A stretch of DNA of 51,651 nt from Thermoanaerobaculia bacterium (lineage in GTDB: Bacteria; Acidobacteriota; Thermoanaerobaculia; Gp7-AA8). Position 1 is the stretch's first letter, and the number at the start of each line of letters is the position of its first letter. The notes beneath the pieces were generated by a model, which saw only the letters and a program-made list of their open reading frames with translations, did no database searches and was not told the DNA's origin. This document shows, piece by piece, positions 16,951 through 24,280 of the stretch. Where the stretch lies: contig JADGNY010000034.1 of assembly GCA_017883235.1 (NCBI GenBank), forward strand, positions 1 through 51,651. The letters run 5' to 3'. The translations under genes and the position numbers were made by a program.

Positions 16951-17472
16951 ATGGCCCCAGACATGAACGACTCTAACGAAGCCGCCACCGCGGAACTCGA
17001 CGCGAATAAGGAATGGGAGAAGAGATTATGGGATCTCGCCAATGCCATAACCGCCTTTGCTCTCGCGCAGAGTCTCGTTGCCGGATATCAATTTGGCAAT
17101 CCGGCGTTTCGGGCCAACTTTACCCTGGTAGTCGCCTGCCTCAGCCTGTTGATGCTTGTGCTCGTAACGTCTGCGGAGATAATAGCAATACTGTGGTGCC
17201 GCGATGCCGCACTAAGGCAGAACAATGAGTCTTTGACGGAGGCGGTACGGTTGTGGAACCGTGTCACGTGGGGACGTATCGCGGCGATCTTATTCTTTGC
17301 GGTGGCTCCTCTGGCAGGTGTGATCGGTGCTGTGATAAGCCATGTGTCTCCGTGTGTACCTGAGTCATGTCTTCATTCGCCGGCTGTGCGCAACCCATCC
17401 GTCGGAAGATCCCCGAGTGTCACAACCCGCTCTTTGGCTAGCCACATCCATGCCCGTATCATTCCTCCATGA
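16951..17472 (+). CDS. Small membrane protein, unknown function
   Basis: 173 residues from ATG 16951. After a charged start (NEAATAELDANKEWEKRLWD) come two hydrophobic helices (about 30-80) and a third near IAAILFFAVAPLAGVIGAVI (about 108-130), then a short polar tail. I do not recognise a family. The last bases overlap the next gene (ATGA at 17469), so it is translated together with the secreted HExxH protein. The longer frame upstream belongs to the opposite strand of the radical SAM gene and was discarded. Confidence 0.6.
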   Translation: MAPDMNDSNEAATAELDANKEWEKRLWDLANAITAFALAQSLVAGYQFGNPAFRANFTLVVACLSLLMLVLVTSAEIIAILWCRDAALRQNNESLTEAVRLWNRVTWGRIAAILFFAVAPLAGVIGAVISHVSPCVPESCLHSPAVRNPSVGRSPSVTTRSLASHIHARIIPP

Positions 17473-18287
17473 ACACGCGCCTCGCTCTCACTCTCGTCGC
17501 TGCGACATTCATCCTGCCGTCGGTTGCGCGAGGAGGGCAGATCGCCAACATCGGCGCGTTTCTCAGCCAGTGCCCGGACCGGGATCCGGCGTACGCGCAG
17601 ATCGTGCATGACTTCGAGCTTCGAAGAGACGGGCTGCCGGTGAGCGAGGCTCCCTGTACCGAGCCGACCGGGGCGATGGCGATCGCGCAGTACTCCGACA
17701 CGCTCATCGTCCGACAGGGTCTTCGCGTCATCTACTACATGGATCGCGGTCAGTCGGGTCACCTCCCCTGGACGTCCGGCACGCTCTACGACTGGATGAA
17801 GTCGAAGATCGGGGGCATCAACATCGTGACCGGCGGCGGCTCGTCCTGCTGTGTTCAATTCGGCGGCAAGACATTCATCAATGTCGGCTCGGAGAATGAC
17901 TCCAACCGCGACTTTGACCGCACCTGGCCCGGCATCGCCGGCAACATCGATCTGTATGCCCACGAGACCCGCCATGTCGACGGCTTTCCGCACACTTCGT
18001 GTTGTGGGATCACGAACGGATGCGACAACACCTTCGATACGGCGAACCTCTCTCCCTACGGCGTTCAATGGTGGTTGAACCATCTCTGGTTGACCGGCGG
18101 CATCGACGTCGGCTACGAGTGTGAGGTGCCCGCGGCGGTGAGCGCGGCCACCAACTGGTTCCTGTCGAGCGTGAACGACCAGTTCCGGACACGCTTCTGT
18201 GCGAACCTGCCCGCGGTCCAGACTCTCCCGGCCACACCCGGCGGAGCGTGTCCTCCGCAGCCGCGAAGGCGTTCCGCGCGGCATTAG
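17469..18287 (+). CDS. Secreted metallopeptidase-like protein (HExxHxxGxxH)
   Basis: 272 residues with a signal peptide (MNTRLALTLVAATFILPSVA). At 165-175 it carries HETRHVDGFPH, which satisfies HExxHxxGxxH, the zinc-binding motif of metzincin-type peptidases. Several Cys (CC at 127-128, CC around 179) suggest disulfides in an extracytoplasmic protein. The overall family is not one I recognise, and a Met-turn is not obvious, so activity is inferred from the motif alone. It is translationally coupled to the upstream membrane protein. It ends before a short inverted tract of CGGAGGCGCGG type. Confidence 0.65.
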   Translation: MNTRLALTLVAATFILPSVARGGQIANIGAFLSQCPDRDPAYAQIVHDFELRRDGLPVSEAPCTEPTGAMAIAQYSDTLIVRQGLRVIYYMDRGQSGHLPWTSGTLYDWMKSKIGGINIVTGGGSSCCVQFGGKTFINVGSENDSNRDFDRTWPGIAGNIDLYAHETRHVDGFPHTSCCGITNGCDNTFDTANLSPYGVQWWLNHLWLTGGIDVGYECEVPAAVSAATNWFLSSVNDQFRTRFCANLPAVQTLPATPGGACPPQPRRRSARH

Positions 18288-18297
18288 TATTAGTCTC

Positions 18298-18360
18298 AGG
18301 CGGAGGCGCGGAGAGGCGGACGAAGTTTCTTTTTTCTCAGCGACTCCGCGTCTCCGCGTG
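18298..18360. repeat. Inverted tract between genes
   Basis: CTCAGGCGGAGGCGCGGAGA and, about 20 bp later, CTCCGCGTCTCCGCGTGA are imperfect complements around a T-rich loop. Possible terminator of the upstream gene. Confidence 0.5.
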
Positions 18361-18401
18361 ATCGAGCCAACTCCGACCTTGCTGGTAAGATACGAGTTCC
18401 C

Positions 18402-18626
18402 ATGGACTATCAGGAGATCATTACCGTTGAGCCAGACAAGCGGGGCGGGCAGCCGTGCATCCGAGGCTTGCGCATCACCGTTTACGACGTCCTGTCGTAC
18501 CTTGCCTCGGGGATGACCGAAGAAGAGATCATTTCGGATTATCCGGACCTGACGCACGAAGACATTCTCGCGAGCCTCAGCTACGCGGCTGATCGAGAGC
18601 GGAAGACGGCAGTTTCTCACGCGTGA
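18402..18626 (+). CDS. DUF433 antitoxin-like protein
   Basis: 74 residues, starting MDYQEIITVEPDKRGGQPCI, then RGLRITVYDVLSYLASGMTE and ILASLSYAADRE. This is the DUF433 winged-helix fold, usually the antitoxin partner of a PIN-like DUF5615 protein, as here. It presumably binds its own promoter and its toxin. Its stop overlaps the toxin start by 4 bases (GTGA). Confidence 0.88.
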   Translation: MDYQEIITVEPDKRGGQPCIRGLRITVYDVLSYLASGMTEEEIISDYPDLTHEDILASLSYAADRERKTAVSHA

Positions 18627-18958
18627 AACTGCTCTTCGATCACAACATCTCCCACAAGCTCGTCGCGCGACTGGCGGACGTCTTTCCCGACAGCACGCAG
18701 ACGCGTCTTCTGAATCTTGGGCGTACGAACGATCCGCAGCTCTGGCTGATCGCCAAAGCTCACGGATACGTTTTCGTGTCGAAAGACAGGGATGTGGCGG
18801 AGTTAGCGATTCTTCGTGGTGCGCCACCGAAGGTCATCTGGCTGCGAATGGGCAACTGCACGACGATTGCCGTTGAGCGGACGCTACGAGCCAATATCGA
18901 TGCCATCATGGATCTTGTTCGCGATCCATATCAGGTTGTTCTTGAGCTCTTCGACTAA
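18623..18958 (+). CDS. DUF5615 PIN-like toxin
   Basis: 111 residues from GTG 18623. It begins MKLLFDHNISHKLVARLADV and has VFVSKDRDVAEL, with the acidic residues spaced as in PIN-like nuclease domains of the DUF5615 family. Expected to be an RNase toxin held in check by the DUF433 protein encoded immediately upstream. The pair appears intact and complete. A 183-bp repeated element starts 16 bp after its stop. Confidence 0.87.
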   Translation: MKLLFDHNISHKLVARLADVFPDSTQTRLLNLGRTNDPQLWLIAKAHGYVFVSKDRDVAELAILRGAPPKVIWLRMGNCTTIAVERTLRANIDAIMDLVRDPYQVVLELFD

Positions 18959-18973
18959 GAGCGGCCACCCGGG

Positions 18974-19156
18974 GAGAGCGGGCGTCTCGCCTGCTCCCGC
19001 CGTGGCGTCCCGCCCGGCGGTGGGTCCCGCCGACAGCAGGGTTGAACCTGAAAACGCGGGTGGGGAGGTCGCCGTCTATGGGCAACATTTACGTTTGCCT
19101 TCGTCCCCACCGTCGGGCGAGACGCCCGCCGGGAGCAGGCGCGGACGCCCGCTCTC
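18974..19156. repeat. 183-bp dispersed repeat, copy 1
   Basis: Ends are GAGAGCGGGCGTCTCGCCTG and its inverted counterpart (ends GGACGCCCGCTCTC). The middle contains GGGTTGAACCTG and TTCGTCCCCACCGTCGGGCG. A near-identical element lies at 50979-51160. Non-coding, MITE-like. Confidence 0.88.
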
Positions 19157-19175
19157 CGTTCGAACCACGCGGTGC

Positions 19176-19475
19176 CTATCCTTGCTCCAGCACATCCATC
19201 GCGCTGCTCCATCGACGGTGCTCGCGAACAGACGCCGTCGCCTCCCGGACGGTGTCACTCCGCAATGCATCGCTTTCCTCGACGGGAACGGCGACTCGCA
19301 TCCGGCCCTTCCGGACGACCCGTACTTCGCGTGGGGCGGGCTCGATCTCCACCCGGCCGTCACGGAAAACAATTCGGAGCGGCATACCGGGCTCCAGGTT
19401 TGCCTGGTCGCGGATTTCCCTCGGCAGAACCAAGCGTCCGGCGGAATCCATGGTAGATATCGCACCAAGTTTCAT
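19176..19475 (-). CDS. Orphan AbrB/MazE-type antitoxin
   Basis: 99 residues from ATG 19475; an ATG 12 bases upstream is also possible. MDSAGRLVLPREIRDQANLE is the swapped-hairpin DNA-binding motif of SpoVT/AbrB antitoxins, followed by EIEPAPREVRVVRKGRM. Such genes are normally followed by an overlapping PIN toxin. Here the end of the gene runs into the 183-bp repeat with no toxin behind it, so the partner has been lost or displaced. TATGAT, which could serve as a -10 box, lies just upstream. Confidence 0.8.
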   Translation of the reverse strand: MKLGAISTMDSAGRLVLPREIRDQANLEPGMPLRIVFRDGRVEIEPAPREVRVVRKGRMRVAVPVEESDALRSDTVREATASVREHRRWSSAMDVLEQG

Positions 19476-19611
19476 GGGCGAGATCATACCACTCGATCAC
19501 TCTTCCGTCACCGACGCGACGATCGATACCTCGCGACGCCGGGCGCGTGAAACTGCTCCTCGTTACCTGTCGGATGTAACAGCGCTGCAAAGAGGCGACT
19601 AAGGGCGGCCT

Positions 19612-21387
19612 CTACCTCTTCATCCTCCCGATCCAATCGTTAATCCTCTGTTCCAGCACATCCATCGGCAGCGCACCCGCGCCGAGGACTTCGTCGTGGA
19701 AGGCGCGGATGTCGAAGCGGTCGCCGAGCTCGTGGCGGGCGCGTTCGCGCAGCTCGGTGATCTTCAGCGATCCGATCTTGTAGCCGAGGGCTTGGCCGGG
19801 CCAGACGATGTAGCGGTCGGTCTCGCTTTGCACCTCCACCTCATCCTCGGACGTATGGTCGTGGAAGAACTGCACCACCTGTTCGCGCGTCCAGCGTTTC
19901 GAGTGCAGGCCGGTGTCGACCACCAGCCGGATGGCGCGCAGCATCTCGTCCTGCAGGCGGCCGTAGTCGTTGTAGGGATTCGTGTAGAAACCGACTTCCT
20001 TCCCCAGCTTCTCCGAATAGAGCGCCCACCCTTCCACGTAGGCGGTGTAGCTCGTGCCGAAGCGGCGGAACTCGGGCAGGCCGGTCAGCTCCTGGGTGAT
20101 AGCGATCTGCATGTGATGGCCCGGCACCCCCTCGTGGTAGGCGGTCGACTCCATGTTGATGGTCTTGCGCGTCTGCGCCTCGCCGGTATTCACCTCGACG
20201 CGGCCGGGGCGCGAGCCGTCCGGTGCTCCCGGCTCGTACTGCGCCCCCGAGGCTTCCTTCTCGCGGAACTCCTCGACAGGAGCCACGATCACCTTCGCCT
20301 TCGGCAGCCGGCCGAAGAGCTGCGGCAGCTTGGCGTACATCCCGTCGATGTAGCCGCGATAGAGCTCCAGGATCTGCTCGCGGCTCTTCGCTTTGAGATC
20401 GGGATTGGTGGCCAGAGAAGCCCGGAACGACTTCAGATCGGCGAAGCCGAGGGACTTGGCGATGGCCAGCATCTCCCCTTCGATGCGCACCACCTCGTTC
20501 AGGCCGATCTGATGAATCTCCGCCGCGGTCAGGTTCGTGGTCGTGCTCTGCCGCACGCGCGACGCGTAACGCTTCGCGCCGTCGGGGAGGGCCCACATGC
20601 CGACGTCCTTGCGGCCGTGCGGCGCGTAGTCGTCGCGCACGAACGCGGCGAACTTCACGTACGACGGCAGCACCGAGGTGCGGATGGCGTCGACGATCTC
20701 CGTCCGCAGACGGGCGCGCTCTCCTTCCGGCACCGCGTCGGGAAACTTCTCCAGCGGCTGGGCGAAGGGGGTCTTGTCGGGCTCCTGCGCGGCGATGCCG
20801 CCGGCCTGTTTGACCACCTTCTCCAGCAGGAACTTCGGCGGCATCAGATGGTCGCGCATTCCCTTGCGCATGTTGGCGATGGTGTCGTCCAGTTGCTTCG
20901 GGAAGTTGCGCAGGCGTTTGGCGTAGTCGTCGTAGTCCTTCGTAGTGGCGAAGGGGAGGAGCGACGGCAACTGCGCGGCGTTGAGGTGGATGCCGCTGAT
21001 CTGCGTGACCGGCATCTCCCACTCTTTGAGTCCGATGTCTTCGATGTTGTCGCGCAGGTTGTGCGCCATGAGGGCCTTGTTCACCGCTTCCTGCTCGGAG
21101 AACCCGGTCGTGTCGATGCGATCGAGCCGCTGTAGAAATTTCTTCGTCGCTGCCAGATCGCGCTTGACCGCGGCCTCGGAGTTGTCGGAGGACTGGTCGT
21201 TGTAGCGCCGGTCGCCGAGGATCGAGGCGAATTCCGGGCTTGTGCGGAGGGTGTACTCCCACTGGTCCTTCAGCAGATCGGCGAGCGCCTTGCGGCGCTT
21301 GTCGAGATCTGCCGCGCTCAATTCACCGGCGGAGGCGGCGGAGGCGAAGAGGATGACGGCCAGGACGAGAAGAAGTGCTTTCGGCAT
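19612..21387 (-). CDS. Secreted DUF885 family metallopeptidase-like protein
   Basis: 591 residues with a signal peptide (MPKALLLVLAVILFASAASA). DUF885 proteins have a gluzincin-like zinc site; here it is YHEGVPGHHMQIA, with the second part in AYVEGWALYSE. The length and C-terminal pattern (YIVWPGQALGYKIGSLKI) fit the family, which is common in Acidobacteriota and often expanded. Probable role: peptide hydrolysis in the periplasm or outside the cell. It is the only gene of its transcript; the region after its start codon is a 21-bp repeat array. Confidence 0.9.
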   Translation of the reverse strand: MPKALLLVLAVILFASAASAGELSAADLDKRRKALADLLKDQWEYTLRTSPEFASILGDRRYNDQSSDNSEAAVKRDLAATKKFLQRLDRIDTTGFSEQEAVNKALMAHNLRDNIEDIGLKEWEMPVTQISGIHLNAAQLPSLLPFATTKDYDDYAKRLRNFPKQLDDTIANMRKGMRDHLMPPKFLLEKVVKQAGGIAAQEPDKTPFAQPLEKFPDAVPEGERARLRTEIVDAIRTSVLPSYVKFAAFVRDDYAPHGRKDVGMWALPDGAKRYASRVRQSTTTNLTAAEIHQIGLNEVVRIEGEMLAIAKSLGFADLKSFRASLATNPDLKAKSREQILELYRGYIDGMYAKLPQLFGRLPKAKVIVAPVEEFREKEASGAQYEPGAPDGSRPGRVEVNTGEAQTRKTINMESTAYHEGVPGHHMQIAITQELTGLPEFRRFGTSYTAYVEGWALYSEKLGKEVGFYTNPYNDYGRLQDEMLRAIRLVVDTGLHSKRWTREQVVQFFHDHTSEDEVEVQSETDRYIVWPGQALGYKIGSLKITELRERARHELGDRFDIRAFHDEVLGAGALPMDVLEQRINDWIGRMKR

Positions 21388-21425
21388 CTGCCGAGCTTAC
21401 AGCGTGGGCTGGCGCTTTGTGTTAG

Positions 21426-21593
21426 GCAAACCCAGGTTTGCCGATGTCAAGTCGAGGCTTGAGCTCGTCAAGCCTCGACTTGACTTTCTCAAGCCTCGAC
21501 TTGACGCCGTCAAACCTCGACTTGAATTCGGCAAACCTGGACTTGAAGTTCTCAAGCCTCGACTTGAATTCGGCAAACCTGGGCTTGTCGATT
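21426..21593. repeat. 21-bp palindromic tandem array, locus 1 (about 8 units)
   Basis: About eight units of exactly 21 bp. Each is a short inverted repeat: GGCAAAC with GTTTGCC, or GTCAAG with CTTGAC, around a 4-6-base centre (CCTCGA, CCTGGA). Arms differ between units but tend to stay complementary within a unit. Because 21 is a multiple of three, both strands are open and would read as heptapeptide repeats such as KPRLEF(G/V). No ribosome site supports translation. Confidence 0.85.
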
Positions 21594-21601
21594 TTGATGG
21601 T

Positions 21602-21729
21602 CGGAGCGCTGGCGTCTCGCCGGCTGGCCCGGCGTGCGTCTCGCCGCCGGGTTAGCAGCGAATGTTTGGAGTCTTGCCGGGTCGGGGGCGAGACGCCCCC
21701 GGGCCAGCCGGCGAGACGCCAGCGCTCCG
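21602..21729. repeat. Inverted-repeat element, short form (MITE-like)
   Basis: 128 bp with perfect 28-bp or longer ends starting CGGAGCGCTGGCGTCTCGCC. Inside, a GGGGGCGAGACGCCCCCGGG palindrome and the words AATGTTTGG and GTCTTG are shared with the composite element at 14290-14736. It directly abuts the 21-bp array. Confidence 0.88.
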
Positions 21730-21747
21730 TGGCGCGCTGCGCGAGAC

Positions 21748-22122
21748 CTACGTTCCCCCGTAGTAATGACAGCGCGAGCTGCACGTTTCTTCGATCGTGA
21801 TCCGGTACAACTGCGGCACCTTCGGGGCGAGCTGGTTCCAGATCCAGATCGCCAGGAGCTCCGATGTCGGGTTCTGCAGGCCGTCGATCTCGTTGAGAAG
21901 GTAGTGGTCGAGGCGGTCGACGATCGGGTCGACGGCGCGCTTCAGATCGGCGAAATCGATCAGCCAGCCGACGGCGGGGTCGATCGTCCCACGAACCGCC
22001 ACTTCGCCGCGGAAGGAGTGGCCGTGCATGCGGCGGCACTTGTGTCCCTCGGGTACATGGGGTAGAAAGTGCGCCGCTTCGAAGCGGAAGTCCTTTACCA
22101 GCTCGACGACATCAGAAGGCAT
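21748..22122 (-). CDS. queD: 6-carboxytetrahydropterin synthase
   Basis: 124 residues from ATG 22122. Converts dihydroneopterin triphosphate to 6-carboxy-tetrahydropterin in queuosine and 7-deazaguanine synthesis. Zinc ligands His18, His33 and His35 and catalytic Cys29 are in FRFEAAHF and HKCRRMHGHSF; WLIDFADLK and LDHYLLNE are typical of the family. The C-terminus is ETCSSRCHYYGG. A eukaryotic-type PTPS role is less likely for this short Cys-containing form. Longer upstream frames overlap the opposite-strand membrane gene and are not used. No other queuosine gene is in view. Confidence 0.92.
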   Translation of the reverse strand: MPSDVVELVKDFRFEAAHFLPHVPEGHKCRRMHGHSFRGEVAVRGTIDPAVGWLIDFADLKRAVDPIVDRLDHYLLNEIDGLQNPTSELLAIWIWNQLAPKVPQLYRITIEETCSSRCHYYGGT

Positions 22123-22173
22123 CGCGCGGATTGTAGCGGCGAGGCACCTCTTTTGCTTCGAACCAGACTCGAC

Positions 22174-22602
22174 ATGACTCAAAATGCATCGGAGACCGGC
22201 TCGGAACGCACCCTTGGCACCATCGTCAAGGAACTGACCGAAGACATCACCACGCTTTTCCGTAGCGAGATCGCGCTGCTCAAGCTCGAGGTCAAAGACA
22301 CGGTAACCAAGCTCGGCGGCGGCATCGGCCTCTTTGCCGGCGCGCTGTGCGCCGCCCTTCTGGCCTTGGCCTTCCTCTTCGTGACCATCCTGCTGGTCCT
22401 GATCCGCCTCGGCATTCCGGCCTGGCTCTCGGCGCTGATCGTGACGGTGGTCCTCCTGGCCACCGCCGGCGTGATGGCGTGGATGGGGAAGAAGAAGTTC
22501 GCCGCGGTGCAGTTCGTGCCGTCGAAGTCGATCGAGAGCATCAGGACCGACATCGAGTCGATCAAGGCAGACATCGAACAGGCGGCCAGGAGCAAATACT
22601 AG
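22174..22602 (+). CDS. Phage-holin-superfamily / YqjE-like membrane protein
   Basis: 142 residues. It starts with a charged helix (GTIVKELTEDITTLFRSEIA, then LLKLEVKDTVTKLG). Two long hydrophobic helices follow, separated by a short turn (LFVTILLVLIRLGIPAWLSA), and then a charged C-terminal helix with IESIRTDIESIKADIEQ. This is the layout of PF07332-type (holin superfamily III, YqjE-like) proteins, usually chromosomal and linked to envelope functions rather than phage. It is immediately followed, without a gap, by a small DUF3618-like partner, the usual arrangement (YqjD/YqjE-like). Confidence 0.8.
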   Translation: MTQNASETGSERTLGTIVKELTEDITTLFRSEIALLKLEVKDTVTKLGGGIGLFAGALCAALLALAFLFVTILLVLIRLGIPAWLSALIVTVVLLATAGVMAWMGKKKFAAVQFVPSKSIESIRTDIESIKADIEQAARSKY

Positions 22603-22872
22603 ATGGACGACGAAAAGAAGCAGCTCGATCAGACCATCGAAGGTGCCCGCGACCGCGTCGGCGACCGCATCGACGAGCTGGACCGCCGCATCCGCAAGCG
22701 GCTCGATTTCAAGAGCATCGCCTCCGAGCATGCACCGCAGCTTGTGGTGGGCGGGGCGGTGGCCGGCTTCCTGATCGGCTTCGGCTTCCCGAAGGTGATC
22801 AAGCGCGTCCTCCAGATCGGGATCCCCGTGGTGCTCATCGCGGTCCGGGTGAATAAGATGCGGTCGTCGTAG
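22603..22872 (+). CDS. DUF3618-like small membrane protein
   Basis: 89 residues starting MDDEKKQLDQTIEGARDRVG. An amphipathic N-terminal helix precedes a single hydrophobic hairpin (LVVGGAVAGFLIGFGFPKVI and VLQIGIPVVLIAV). Its start follows directly on the stop of the holin-like gene, so the two are one operon. Similar pairs act at the inner membrane and sometimes bind ribosomes or are stress-induced; which applies here is unknown. Confidence 0.75.
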   Translation: MDDEKKQLDQTIEGARDRVGDRIDELDRRIRKRLDFKSIASEHAPQLVVGGAVAGFLIGFGFPKVIKRVLQIGIPVVLIAVRVNKMRSS

Positions 22873-22896
22873 CGGGGATCAGCGCGAAAGGTCACA

Positions 22897-23001
22897 GGCA
22901 CAGACAAGAGTGTCTGTGCCACATTGGCCCCTGCTTTTTGGGTTATGGAAAGTCTTCGCCACAAGGCGGATGCAATGTGGCACAGACACTCTTGTCTGTG
23001 C
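22897..23001. repeat. Inverted repeat, 29-bp arms each with an internal palindrome
   Basis: GGCACAGACAAGAGTGTCTG with continuation (22897-22926) is repeated in inverse at 22973-23001. Each arm itself folds (GCACAGACA / TGTCTGTGC). The spacer is 46 bp. MITE- or REP-like; it occupies the gap downstream of the small membrane proteins. Confidence 0.8.
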
Positions 23002-23028
23002 GCGTGCGGCGCAGCCGCGCGGCGAATT

Positions 23029-23286
23029 TCACCGCGCCATTGGGAAGCCATCGTGTCCGCGCTCGGCCGCAGAGGCGAGGAGGAGCTCGCGTAACGGCCG
23101 GAGCGCGGGGACGGTGAGCGTCGCGTTGATCGCGTTGGCGGCCGCGCGTTGTGGCGCCATCAGTCCGCGATCCGCGTGGCCAGGGGGACACGTAGAATCG
23201 GGACGGCAGCCGGCAGGAGCGGGCGAATGCATCGGACCGGCGAAAATGCCTGCGATCACGAACAGGGGGAGGAGTCGACGGCTCAC
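23029..23286 (-). CDS. Possible small secreted protein, unknown
   Basis: 85 residues from GTG 23286, with a plausible signal peptide (MSRRLLPLFVIAGIFAGPMH). The rest is low in recognisable features. It lies in the otherwise gene-free 22873-23445 stretch. No neighbour supports it and the ribosome site is weak, so it may be a chance frame. Confidence 0.3.
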   Translation of the reverse strand: MSRRLLPLFVIAGIFAGPMHSPAPAGCRPDSTCPPGHADRGLMAPQRAAANAINATLTVPALRPLRELLLASAAERGHDGFPMAR

Positions 23287-23356
23287 GGGGCGCAGAGTAG
23301 AGCGGCGGCCTCGACGGGGGTCGTGATGATGCTCACTCGTTCGTGTGATGGGGGCC

Positions 23357-23439
23357 CAAAACCAGAAACCAGAAACCAGAAACCAGAAATGGTGGCGGAG
23401 CGCAGCATTCTGGTTTCTGGTTTCTGGTTTCTGGTTTTT
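23357..23439. repeat. Heptanucleotide hairpin downstream of dtxR-like gene
   Basis: Four CCAGAAA-type units (23357-23389), an 18-base loop and the complementary TTTCTGG units (23408-23437). It begins 7 bp past the stop of the DtxR-type regulator on the minus strand and would form a 30-bp stem; possible terminator. Confidence 0.8.
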
Positions 23440-23445
23440 AAGGTC

Positions 23446-24090
23446 TCACCGCAACCGCACGTAAATCTCCCTCCCAATCTCGTCCTCCAGCGCGATCGAC
23501 GTCGCGCCGGCGGCGATGACGCAGCTCGGCTTCCGCGCCACGAGGCGGATCTCGCTTCCGGGCACGATCCCGAAGGCGGCCAGCTTCTCCAGACGCGCCA
23601 GCGTCTTCGGCGCGATGAAGGCGATCGACGCCACCGCGCCGACCGGGAGATCGATCACCCGCATCACCAGCGGCTCGATCTGTTTCGAATACAGGCGGCA
23701 GCAGTCGCCGCCCGGGATGCGCTTGCCATGCGGGCAGACAGGAGGATGCCCGAGGAAGGTGCAGACGCGGTCGACGACGACGTCGGACAGCATGTGCTCC
23801 ATCTCGCAGGCGGACGACTCCGCGTCATCCAGCCCCGTTCCCATCGCCTCGAAGAACAGCACCTCGGCCAGACGATGCCTGCGCACGATGCGTTTGGCGC
23901 GCTGCGTTCCTGTGTCCGAGAGCTGAAGCGAGGAGTCGACAGCGTTGTCGGCCACCAGCTCGTAAACCGCGGAGCGGAACGATGCGTCGTCGATATCCGC
24001 GCCGAGGTCGCCGAGCGAGTGTACTTGGCGGTTTTCCTCGACGGCGTACCAGAGATGTTCGAGCACTTCATCCGTTGCGGCGTGAATCAT
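23446..24090 (-). CDS. DtxR/MntR-family metal-dependent regulator
   Basis: 214 residues. A DNA-binding N-terminus is followed by the dimer and metal region (RRHRLAEVLFFEAMGTGLDD, then CEMEHMLSDVVVDRVCTFLG), with Cys, Glu and His ligands. CPHGKRIP follows, and the C-terminal FeoA/SH3-like domain contains LARLEKLAAFGIVPGSEIRL. It represses metal-uptake genes when Fe(II) or Mn(II) is plentiful. It is the last gene of the feoB operon and its start lies inside the Cys-rich gene (23-bp overlap), so it is co-produced with the transporter it probably controls. A perfect 14-bp palindrome before feoB is a candidate operator. Confidence 0.9.
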   Translation of the reverse strand: MIHAATDEVLEHLWYAVEENRQVHSLGDLGADIDDASFRSAVYELVADNAVDSSLQLSDTGTQRAKRIVRRHRLAEVLFFEAMGTGLDDAESSACEMEHMLSDVVVDRVCTFLGHPPVCPHGKRIPGGDCCRLYSKQIEPLVMRVIDLPVGAVASIAFIAPKTLARLEKLAAFGIVPGSEIRLVARKPSCVIAAGATSIALEDEIGREIYVRLR

Positions 24091-24280
24091 GAGACCTCCC
24101 TTGGAAAAGTCGTTGCAGGATTGAGGCGACGCGGCCGCCGGCGACGAATTCGTATCCGCATCGGGGGCAGCGCGACATGCCGCAGCCGGAAGAGAACGGA
24201 CAGGAACCGTGACACGACTCCGCCTCGAAGTCGGTGCTGCACATCGGGCATTCGATTGGCGCGGCGGGCTTCTGACTCAC
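24068..24280 (-). CDS. Cys-rich small protein of the feo operon
   Basis: 70 residues from GTG 24280, which overlaps the feoB stop by 4 bases (GTGA). It has eight Cys: CPMC near the start, then SCHGSCPF, SGCGMSRCPRCGYEF. Two zinc-ribbon or rubredoxin-like knuckles are suggested. Small Cys-rich proteins after feoB (FeoC-like or 'FeoB-associated Cys-rich') are known, but this does not match the short forms exactly. It may carry iron or zinc, or sense redox state for the transporter. The much longer frame upstream is a shadow of feoB. Confidence 0.75.
   Translation of the reverse strand: MSQKPAAPIECPMCSTDFEAESCHGSCPFSSGCGMSRCPRCGYEFVAGGRVASILQRLFQGRSHDSRRNG

Noticed and set aside
21422-22039. 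205-codon minus-strand frame over the 21-bp array and queD
   Set aside because: Shadow of queD joined to the repeat array; no own start signals.
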